From: Aricia agestis
Taxonomy: Eukaryota > Arthropoda > Insecta > Lepidoptera > Lycaenidae
Length of the DNA stretch: 64,000 bases
NCBI RefSeq assembly: GCF_905147365.1
Contig: NC_056422.1
Coordinates: 6,450,501 to 6,514,500, forward strand
Reading direction: 5' to 3'
Part shown: piece after piece, positions 55,642 through 64,000 of the stretch
Layout: each line of letters opens with the position of its first letter
Position numbering within the stretch: the first letter of the stretch is position 1
Notes under the pieces: generated by a model
What the model was told of the DNA's origin: nothing
The model's database searches: none
The model's input: the letters and a program-made list of their open reading frames with translations, nothing else
Made by a program: the position numbers and the translations under genes

Positions 55642-55816
55642 AGTAATATTATAATTGCGAAAGTGTGTCTGTCTGTCTTTTGTTACCTCTTCACAACTCA
55701 AATACGAGATGCGATGAGTCCCGAGAAAGGACAAGGGGTACTTTACATCCCGGAAAATGTACGGTGCTCACGCGATAAACGATTTTTGCCGCAACAGAGT
55801 TGCAGGCGTCATCTAG
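55642..55816 (+). mobile_element. Helitron-like family B element
   Basis: GTAATATTATAATTGCGAAA start, CCGAGAAAGGACAAGGGGTA, and 3' end GCCGCAACAGAGTTGCAGGC followed by GTCATCTAG (hairpin GCAAC/GTTGC). Confidence 0.85.
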
Positions 55817-55916
55817 TACTAATATATTTTTCCCCCTTGCGTAATTTTTATTGTAATGTGGTGTAATGTGTTTACATGTTGAATAAATGTTTATTATTAT
55901 TATAAATGGTCGCTGT

Positions 55917-56646
55917 TAGGGAATGCAATACCGGGATCCCGCATGCATTTTGCGGGACTAATCCCGGTCGAAAATTTAGCGGGATCCCGCGGGACTGGCG
56001 GGATTACAAAGGAGCGTGATTCATATGTGTAACTCTGCGCGCGGGGGTGCGTGAACTGGCTACAGGCAGCCCACTAAACAATTTACTTTCAATTCACCTA
56101 TAATTCAATGACAATAATGTACCTGCAACCACTGTTGAAGCTGAGCCGACTTTTTCAGCTGCTGGCTACCTTGTGTCGAAAATCAGGAGTCATTTGGCAG
56201 ACACAACTATTTTAACATATTTTTATAAGCTTGGGCTGTATGTATGTAACGGAGTCTTTTAGCACAATTTTCCCTATATTTGGAAAAAATGAATAATTTT
56301 TATAAAAGCTGAAAATAAATAGGTAAGCTCATTTTTTTAACTATTATTATTACGTAGCCATTTCCAAACAAAAAGTTTATTTTTTTTATTTTTATATATT
56401 CTTAAGAATGAAGTATTAAGTAATAAACCATTGTAAAAAAGTGTCTGATAAAGTTTGTTTTATTTGAGTTTCTAAGAATAAAACGGGTTCTATCAAGTAA
56501 AGTCATTAGAACGATTTATTTTACAAGCTTATGTCCACCCTGCGGTATCCCGCAAATACCGGGATCCAGCGGGATTGTGATGGTTCAGTCCCGCAAATAA
56601 TTGATTCCCGCGGGATTGAAATTATCTTGCGGGATTGCATTCCCTA
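55917..56646 (+). mobile_element. Internally deleted hAT transposon
   Basis: TIR TAGGGAATGCAAT (55917-55929) and its complement ending at 56646. A perfect 8-bp duplication GTCGCTGT flanks it (55909-55916 and 56647-56654). GGGATCCCGC-type subterminal repeats crowd both ends. It keeps only the C-terminal part of the transposase gene (56104-56262). Confidence 0.93.
56104..56262 (+). pseudogene. hAT transposase C-terminal dimerisation segment (remnant)
   Basis: The frame reads FNDNNVPATTVEAEPTFSAA, then GYLVSKIRSHLADTTILTYF, and stops at TAG 56260-56262. The pattern VPAT...E..FSAAG..VSK.RS.L is the hATC dimerisation motif that closes most hAT transposases. The catalytic part, zinc finger and start are absent. 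Confidence 0.9.
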
Positions 56647-56835
56647 GTCGCTGTTAAGCATTAGTGTCCTAACCCACAATTTTTTTTGTTGTTAAATTTT
56701 GAATGCAGTCTTGTTCTAAATCATCTAAAGAACATAACTGCATTCATAACTCAATACGTAATTTTTGTGTGGGTTAGTACACGAATGCTTAACAGCGTCT
56801 AATTTAATATGTAATAATACAATATTATGTGCTAT

Positions 56836-57003
56836 CAGAGAAGTTGATTCCTAGGCAGATGGGGGACCCACGTACTTAGTTTGGTCGCATTACGTCAAAC
56901 CCAGCCGACAGCTGATCACAATATAATTATTAGCATTGAATAGACATGATCCGACCTAATGACGTTGGTATGTCAACTGCCTAGGAATCAATTTCCTGGA
57001 TGG
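56836..57003. mobile_element. Palindromic MITE, CCTAGGCAG family, copy 3
   Basis: AGTTGATTCCTAGGCAGATG to CTGCCTAGGAATCAATTTCC. It abuts copy 4. Confidence 0.85.
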
Positions 57004-57004
57004 T

Positions 57005-57168
57005 ACCATCGAGGAAATTTCCTCGATTCCTAGGCAGCTTACGGACCTACGTCATTTGGTCGGCTTATGTCAATTCAATGTTAGCTGTGATCGGTCAGAT
57101 GGGTTTGACACGCGACCAAAATAGTTAGGTCCGCCATCTGCTTAGGAATCAATTTCCCCTATGGTACA
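57005..57168. mobile_element. Palindromic MITE, CCTAGGCAG family, copy 4
   Basis: TACCATCGAGGAAATTTCCT and CGATTCCTAGGCAGC to TGCTTAGGAATCAATTTCCC and CTATGGTAC. It lies directly next to copy 3, sharing the GGTACC at the border. Confidence 0.85.
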
Positions 57169-58309
57169 TAGTGGTATGTTACAACTTTCTTAATTTTTTT
57201 GTTCACTATTCACTTGAGATTTTGCAAAGCTATACATACACAATATTTTCACCTAACTCGAAAATTGACTTTTTCCTTACCTTCGTAGTAACTACTAGGG
57301 TTTTAGGACGTCCAGAATCTAGGAGTCCCATGAATTGTCACAGCTGTAACCATCACCAGTCAAGCATATTTCAAATTAATAGGAATTTCCAAACACTAAA
57401 GAAGTAGTCACAAAAACATTTTTTACATGGTGACTATAAAAAAAATCTTTACTCACTGTTCCTATTTTCCATAAAGAACAGTTAGGTGCTATTTTCTAGA
57501 GGCCATTTTTGTTTCACACACGATAAAAAGAACTTGTTGCATATTAATTATGCCACCGAATAATAGCCAAGACTTTGTATCAATATGTAATAGTAATTTG
57601 GGGTTAAATTTTCTCACAATCTAAACAAAAGTTAAGTGTTTTATTGTGAAGTTTTCGCTGCAGCTAGTGTGTAGAACAAAAGATTATTTCTATTATTTCT
57701 AACACAATCGTTCTTTTACAATTAGATTGTAAAAGCTTCAAACTCAATTGTGGTTTAACTTTTAGTTGATGTCACAATTTTTATTATTTTTAAATAACAA
57801 TTTGCATAATAGCAGAACGCAGTTTTGTCAGTACTTAAGGGTCCGCAGTCCGCACTAGGTTAAACTAGCGCCACCCATAATTTTATTCTCCTTCTAAAAA
57901 ATCAGACCAAATTAAAAAAAAATTAAGAAATATAATCTGAACTAAATTATTTCGTGAACCTAGTATTTTCGTTTAACTTTTTATTATTCAATAACATGAT
58001 TTTGTTTAAACGCCAAAAATGGCCAACTATTTCCAGCATTCGCGTACCTTCATCAAAATTTTATTTTATGTTGAGTAAATAAAAATCCACATTATGCAAA
58101 TAAACAAATAATAAAACGCATTTACACATTTGAATATTCGCGGAGTGGGCCATGCATATTATTTGTAGGGACAAAAGATGCGCCCATTGTCAAGTCTGGG
58201 GCGACGCGACGCGGCCACAATACTAATGTAGTGCTTGATGTGACCAACATAAATAAACGACTGTCAAAATTTAAAGAAAATTAATTTTATTATTGTTAAA
58301 TCCATCTCA
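57169..58309. other. No gene seen
   Basis: AT-rich, no supported gene. 57295-57330 holds TTTTAGGACGTCCAGAATC, without further support. Confidence 0.45.
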
Positions 58310-58495
58310 ATATTACAAATGCGAAAGTGTGTTCGTTCTGTCTGTCTGCTACCTCTTCATTTCCAAACCGCTGAACCGATTCTGCTGAAATATGGTATGG
58401 AGATACTTTGAATCCTGGGATAGCATCGAGGATACTTTTCTAAAAAAATGTACGCTTCCCGCGCTATAAACTAATTTTCGCGCAACGGAGTTATA
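58310..58495 (+). mobile_element. Helitron-like family B element
   Basis: ATATTACAAATGCGAAAGTG start, CTACCTCTTCATTTCCAAAC, GAGATACTTTGAATCCTGGG, and GCGCAACGGAGTTATAAC, where the CTAG end is lost. Confidence 0.8.
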
Positions 58496-58570
58496 ACCAA
58501 GGATTGAAATCAGAATGCAAAATATGGAACCAGTAGATGCTACGCTGCCACGGACAAAATATACTATACA

Positions 58571-58755
58571 CTGTGTGTAGTACACACACCCCCTTACTAA
58601 TAAACGCTGTATATAAGCTTTGAATAGTTATACAGTCTTTTGTCTTCTTCAATCCAATTAAAAATGTCACTTGTGTGACAGGAACAAAACACTGTATAAC
58701 TGTTCAAAGCTTATACAACGTTTATTAGTAAGGGGGTACGTGTACTACACTCACA
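58571..58755. mobile_element. MITE with ~75-bp TIRs (CCCCCTTACTAATAAACG family)
   Basis: GTGTAGTACAC, CCCCCTTACTAATAAACG and AGCTTTGAATAGTTATACAG on the left pair with the complementary blocks from ACTGTATAACTGTTCAAAGC to TTTATTAGTAAGGGGG and GTGTACTAC on the right. The centre is a short non-repeated spacer of about 40 bp. Confidence 0.85.
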
Positions 58756-59723
58756 ATACACAGACAACCACGTGTGATGTGAGTCGTGACTCGTGAGTCG
58801 TGACTCGTGACACCTCAAACTTATAACACGCCTCTTTTTGTCGGGCTTAGAAATACGTTTTATGGCGAAGGTTCTGGACCATGAAATGTAAAGAAGAGAA
58901 GAAAATGCTGATCTTAAATGAATAGTTTTGGTTTAGAGACTAACACAATAAAATTAAAAAGTGAATAGGTTCTAGAAACATCAAAAAAGTGTTTCATTAC
59001 GGTACTAAATTCATCACTTCCCTCCACAATTTCATCTTGTGCTTTATAGCTTGTACGCTGAAGAAAACAACATCCTTCTACCCATTAAAAGATAAATAAG
59101 ACAAAATAATATAAACAAGAAAAATAAGATAAACAGCACTTGATATCATACACTTTACATCTGCGCTATCTAATGTTCAAATTTATGCTCCTCTAGGGAA
59201 ATAAGAAACATAAAACTTGAATTTTAAAGAAAACGGATGCTTTCATAGATAAAAAGTTCGTAATAAAGACAAATTGAATAAAGTCAAAAAGAGCTTACAA
59301 AAAAATTTTTTTTGCCTCCTAGAAAACTTTTCTAACTATGCTCCAATGTTTAACTTTACACTGTACAAACACCAATCTTTAAACAATAGGGTAAGTAAAA
59401 AAATAAAAATGTATTTTGTATCGTCCAATTCAATAGTTTTCACTATTCTTTATGACGTGCCTATTTCGATTTTCGAACACAATAAAAAAACGAAATAGAA
59501 CATTTTTTAGATTTGGAATGTAATTTTTTTTTATTGTCAGTCAGCAACATCCATCAAAATAGTAAGGTCAGCGAAGGGCGCATTGTCGAGTGAATGATGA
59601 ATTGATGTCATATTCAAACTATCACCTATAGATATGCAAATAAGCGACTGCGACGCATCTGTACGCGGCGTGTGTTGGAAATCTTTGTGACACTTGCGGT
59701 TGGAATTGTTAAGTTTTAACTGA
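58756..59723. other. No gene seen
   Basis: Opens with a short GTGAGTCGTGACTCG tandem (58780-58810). A plus frame at 59274-59498 has no recognisable features. Confidence 0.45.
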
Positions 59724-60332
59724 TTTTTAGGGTTCCGTAGCCAAATGGCAAAAAACGGAACCCTTATAGATTCGTCATGTCTGTCTGTCTGTCCGTCCGT
59801 ATGTCACAGCCACTTTTATATAACTATAAGAGCTATACTATTGAAACTTAGTAAGTAAATGTAGTCTGTGAACCGCATTAAGATTTTGATACAAAAATGG
59901 AAAAATTATTTAAAATTTTAGGGGTACAACTGAAACAAAAAATTTTTTTTCATCTAAGCTATGCGTGTGGGGTATCTGTGGATAGGTCTTGAAAAATCAT
60001 ATTGAGGTTTCTTATATCATTTTTTTCTAACCTGAATAGTTTGCCAGAGAGACTCTTCCAAAGTGGTAAAATGTGTGTCCCCCCCTCTAATTTCTAAAGT
60101 AGGGGCATGATAAGTCTAGAAATAATATATGATGTACAATTACTATTAAAACTACCAACGAAAATTGGTTTGAACGAAATATAGCAAGTAGTTTTTTTTA
60201 TACGTCATAAATGGTAAACCTTAAATTAACTTTCATTAAATCAACTGAAACATAAAAATAAATCAAAAACCTTTTAATTTGTTGCTGCGGAACCCTTCAT
60301 GGGCGAGTCCAACTCGCACTTGGCCGGTTTTT
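59724..60332 (-). repeat. Dispersed repeat family J
   Basis: TTAGGGTTCCGTAGCCAAAT, CGTATGTCACAGCCACTTTT, GGGTATCTGTGGATAGGTCT, ATATTGAGGTTTCTTATATC, AAATTGGTTTGAACGAAAT, and CGAGTCCAACTCGCACTTGG at the end. Both ends match family A, but the interior differs. Confidence 0.8.
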
Positions 60333-61259
60333 TATTATATTATTCTAATATGTATTTTTATAACAGAAAAAATATGTTAAGCACCACTGCTTACTAAATT
60401 ACTTTTAAATGCCTAGTCTAACTTGATAAGTCCAGTAAAAATCAACAAATATTATGTAATATTATTATTATACGAAAGTTTCTATGTATGTCTGTCGGTA
60501 TATCTGCGCAATGTAAGCAATCTAACCTAACTCCTAAGGTTCCCGTGTGTATGTAATTAAAAACTTGCCTATTATTTTTATCACTTTACATTATTATTAA
60601 CTATATCATCAGAGTTTTCGTCATCAACTCATCACTCATCATCATGCTATTTTAACTTAGGTATATGTATTTTTACCCTACCTTACTTTACCCTACTTAC
60701 CTACCTCTTAAACCTTACCTTTTGAAGTTGCCTTCCCTCGTGTTGTCTATAAATTATTCTTGTTTCTGTCTTTGATATTCAGTTCTGGTTTTGCTATTCG
60801 CTGCACTTACTCGTACAACTATACATATATTTCAATTGTAACATTACATTATGCAATGATTTAGTATGTCTTGGAAACGTAAAATAAATCAAATAAAAAG
60901 TTATTTAAACTTTTATTAATTGAAGACATTGTTTTATCATACATTTTATTTTAAACTATTAATTATAGTTTGTGCGTTTTAAGATGATATGGGTGACACT
61001 TCTCATATTCCTTGCTACGAGTTTTTTTTTGCAAGAAAACAAAAAAAATCAAAATTTAATAAACTATATTCCATCTACAAAAACAAATGTTTCCTATAAT
61101 TGTAAATGAATAAAAATGAAAAGTTGCTAAATGCTAACTTATGAACATAAAATTATAAATTTTAACTGTGAAAATTATTGTTACGAAAATATTTGAAAAA
61201 TGTCAGATGCATGAAATGGAACTTATGATTGACACTGTTGAATCGAAATGAAATCGATA
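60333..61259. other. No gene seen
   Basis: AT-rich; a TACCTTACTTTACCCTACTT simple-repeat stretch lies at about 60675-60720. Confidence 0.45.
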
Positions 61260-61380
61260 CATATAAGGGCGGCCATTTTAAATCGCCGGCGCCACTCTGA
61301 AACGTCAGTACAAAATCGATAATTTCGATTGCCATTCCTTTACGAAGTGATTCGATATTTTTAAATTATCGATAAATTTT
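61260..61380. promoter_or_regulatory. GC-rich patch with ATCGAT and YY1-like motifs
   Basis: GGGCGGCCATTTTAAATCGC, CGGCGCCACTCTGAAACGTC, then AAAATCGATAATTTCGATTG and TTATCGATAA, which contains the DREF-type TATCGATA. Such motifs are common in insect housekeeping promoters, but no linked transcript is visible. Low confidence. Confidence 0.3.
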
Positions 61381-61450
61381 CTTAGGTAACTTCCCTTCTA
61401 TTGTCAATTATAATGTGATCACCCATATCTTATATCTTTAAGAGAGAACG

Positions 61451-61453
<3 letters not shown>

Positions 61454-61513
<60 letters not shown>

Positions 61514-61646
61514 GAATCTCGGAATCGGCTCCAACGATTCTCATGAAATTTAGTATATAGGGGGTTTCAGGGGCGATAAATCGATCTAGCAAGGAATCAT
61601 TTTTAGAAAATGTCATTTTATTCGTGTTTTATCGAATACCGAGCTA
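61454..61646 (+). mobile_element. (AT)n microsatellite joined to a truncated family F element
   Basis: An AT dinucleotide run of about 55 bp (61454-61509) leads straight into TTGGAATCTCGGAATCGGCT. Family F runs to CGAATACCGAGC and stops, without hairpin and CTAG. Confidence 0.85.
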
Positions 61647-61707
61647 CTAATTGTTACCAATTGTTGTTGCTAATATTTTGCCGTGATTTAAGGGGTCTTG
61701 CAAACAA

Positions 61708-62098
61708 CTTAATTTTTTATTTGTCTGTCTGTCTGTCTGTCTCTAGGCTGTAACTCAAGAACGGCTATAGCTAGACTTCTGAAATTTTCACAGATTATGT
61801 AGGTATATCTGTTGCCGCTGTAACAACAAATACTAAAAATAAAATAAAGTTAATATTTAAGGGGGGCTCCTATACAAGAAACATGATTTTTTTGGCCTTT
61901 TTAGTTCGTTATCAATAATGGTAACGTTGAAATTTTCACAATAAACTTAATTATATTGTTACTTTAATAATTAATAATAAAAGTAAATATTTAAGTGGGG
62001 CTCTCATACAAAAAACACCATTTTTTGTCTACTTTCGCTCTATACCGGTACGGAAACCTTCGTGCGCGAGTCCGACTCGCACTTGGCCGATTTTTTTT
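61708..62098 (-). repeat. Dispersed repeat family A (truncated)
   Basis: CTGTCTGTCTGTCTGTCTCT, CTCAAGAACGGCTATAGCTA, GTTGCCGCTGTAACAACAAA, and GCGCGAGTCCGACTCGCACT. The GGGTTCCGTA end is missing. Confidence 0.8.
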
Positions 62099-63274
62099 TT
62101 TTTAATTCAGGACTTGGTTCATAATTCACATACGTTGTTGTTGTGTCGACGTTTTTCATAGGCTTAGGATCTTTAAGGAATAAAACTACATATTATAATT
62201 TATAACGCAAAATCAAGCAGTATACAGTAATAATATTATCATGTAGTTCGTACTTCGTACTCTACTCATAGATTCCCGTAGTTACAAATTACACGTGGCA
62301 CGAAGTATATCTTTTTCCATTAATTAAAGACAGTGAAATAGACACGCTTGTTAAAGTTTAATTAATAATTCCAAATATTTTGTGCCGTACCCCGCCTATA
62401 GGCGTGAGCGATAACAAAGGAAGGAACGGAAGGGTTATCACAATAGTCGAATCAAGTTACACAATATTCCATATGCATTGATGTTTTTGAAAACCAGTGG
62501 GCCGGCTCCTACTGTCACCTGAATGATTGATGGAACTAATTAATTTAGTAAGACTACTCGACGCATAGAAATTCGCGTCACAATAGGCGCACGCGCATAT
62601 CAAAAAAGTATTGTTGTTTTTTTTAATGTAGCACGGATTGCCTGGTGAAAACATTTGTAAAACATTACCATGTACGTAAGTAGTTTTTTTTTTGAGTTTT
62701 TTAGGTAAAATTTTAAATTTCGTACTTTTGTTTGTGTGCTAAAAGTAACATTAAATAATGGTAATGGGTAAATAATAGTTAACTTTACTGTTTTGTCGTA
62801 TAGCGCTTGATATGAATGTACAAATAGCGAATTCTCAGCAAAATGAGTCTAAATGACCCGGTTTCTGAAATAGACGCAGCATTAATATTGAAAAGCTCAG
62901 GTCGTGCTTGATTAAAGTCTGTGCTCAATTATATTTTTAGACAGAAACACAATTCTTGTATTTAACTTAACTTTTAATGTCCTTTAAATACACAACTTAG
63001 CTGCATAATGCTTTACACAACTTTAGCTTTGCCCAATAGCCAATACCCATAGACCATAAACTATTTAGTATTTATTATTGGTAGACTGTTGTTTCTGGTC
63101 TCTATGTTGGTACGTGAGTTATTTAATAATATGTATAACAATCGAAAGAATCGAAATATTATCTCAACATGGTACCACCTCTTATAGAAATACATATGAG
63201 CAAGCGATAGCGCGATCTAGGCGACTATTGGCGCCATCTGTTCCAGTTTTTTGGAACTAACTTAATTTGAACAA
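62099..63274. other. No gene seen
   Basis: AT-rich. Open frames at 62457-62654 (minus) and 63078-63260 (plus) show no coding signature. Confidence 0.45.
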
Positions 63275-63455
63275 ATTTACGCATAAACACCCCCTTACAA
63301 CCCCTTTTTCCAGTAAGAAGTAGCCTATGTCCTTTCTCAGGCTTTAGACTATCTGTGTACAAAATTTCATTACAATCGGTTCAGTAGTTTTGGCGTGAAA
63401 GCGAGACAGACAGACAGACAGACAGAGATACTTTCGCATTTATAATATTAGTATA
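63275..63455 (-). mobile_element. Diverged Helitron-like family B element
   Basis: AAGTAGCCTATGTCCTTTCT, TACAATCGGTTCAGTAGTTT, a CAGA array, and CGCATTTATAATATTAGTAT. The CTAG end is not recognisable. Confidence 0.7.
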
Positions 63456-63460
63456 GATAA

Positions 63461-63615
63461 TTGGAATCTCGGAATCGGCTCCAACGATTTTCATGAAATT
63501 TAGTATATAGGGGGTTTCGGGGGCGATAAATCGATCTAGCTAGGAATCATTTTTAGAAAATGTCATTTTATTCGTGTTTTATCGAATACCGAGCAAAGCT
63601 CGGTCAAAATGCTAG
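63461..63615 (+). mobile_element. Helitron-like family F element, complete
   Basis: AATTGGAATCTCGGAATCGG to ACCGAGCAAAGCTCGGT and AAAATGCTAG. All features of the 3' end are intact. Confidence 0.88.
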
Positions 63616-63936
63616 TAGTCTTATTAAAATATATGGTAGACTGCCTAAATAATGTGCTAAAGAATACTTAAAGAAAATGCTCGCCACTCGGTAGGACTTA
63701 AGTATATTTATGACATAATCAGCGCAACACTAAAATCCAAAAACATGTAAAGATCTCGTATCTTGCCTGAACCACGGATTACTAAATAGTAATAGTACGT
63801 AAGTCGTAACCTAAGCCCTATCGTAAAACCCTCTGCCTAGGGCTAAGTGTTAGAGTATATGTCTGTCTTTAGGATTCAGCATCTAATGATTACTTATCAG
63901 GAAAATCCATACTATACTAATTTTTATTATTCGTAG
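63616..63936. other. No feature seen
   Basis: AT-rich, nothing assigned. Confidence 0.4.
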
Positions 63937-64000
63937 ATACTAATATTATTATAAAGTATGCGAAATTGTGTCTGTCTGTCTGATACCTCTTCACGCCCAA
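63937..64000 (+). mobile_element. Start of a family B element, cut by the window end
   Basis: ACTAATATTATTATAAAGTA, GTGTCTGTCTGTCTG, CCTCTTCACGCCCAA. Only the 5' end is inside the window. Confidence 0.75.

Noticed and set aside
61419..61616. Minus-strand frame with a Tyr-Ile repeat
   Set aside because: Translation of the (AT)n microsatellite and family F repeat.
1..64000. CRISPR arrays, bacterial operons, rRNA genes
   Set aside because: None present; GTCTGTCTG/GACAGACAG arrays are internal parts of the eukaryotic dispersed families A, B and J.

Overview
The window looks like nuclear DNA of a moth or butterfly (Lepidoptera). It is AT-rich, has spliced genes with GT-AG introns, carries an errantivirus-type Ty3/gypsy element, and is packed with short dispersed repeats of kinds I know from lepidopteran genomes. 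These are Helitron-like elements ending in CTAG, SINE-like repeats with the AGTCGGACTCGCGCAC terminus, and LINE tails with the AAATAAGGGGGCAAACGAGC signature. Almost all of the sequence is transposon-derived. Family letters (A, B, D and so on) are my own labels.

Layout. 1-8400: an errantivirus (339-8220, identical 338-bp LTRs, 4-bp target duplication ACTG) sits inside a hAT-type MITE (164-8382, 8-bp target duplication ACTTAAGG). Its gag is open, but pol and env carry several breaks. 8.4-11.1 kb: a LINE 3' end, then a 1.55-kb non-coding TIR element carrying six copies of GTTGCACCCGCGAT. 11.8-25.1 kb: a direct tandem duplication of about 6.64 kb. Each copy holds one complete, minus-strand, seven-exon gene for a THAP-domain P-element-superfamily (THAP9-like) transposase. 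I assembled the exons by eye; predicted products are 950 and 961 residues, and all three catalytic acids are present. 25-40 kb: repeats, palindromic MITEs, and fold-back sequences including a perfect 66-bp hairpin at 26183-26320.

40.7-43.9 kb: two in-phase exons that could encode a small (59-residue) host protein of unknown function, the best candidate for a non-transposon gene. 44-64 kb: repeats again, including Helitron-like elements (one inserted cleanly in another), several TIR-MITE families, a hAT remnant that keeps its C-terminal dimerisation segment, and short minus-strand exon candidates near 48 kb.

The transposase genes could act on related non-autonomous elements, but I found no matching P-type terminal inverted repeats in the window. 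The genes therefore look like single-locus genes or residents of a worn element. The strongest points for a second look are the tandem transposase pair, the recurrent fold-back inversions, the Helitron empty-site proof and the six-motif TIR element. All comparisons were made by eye.
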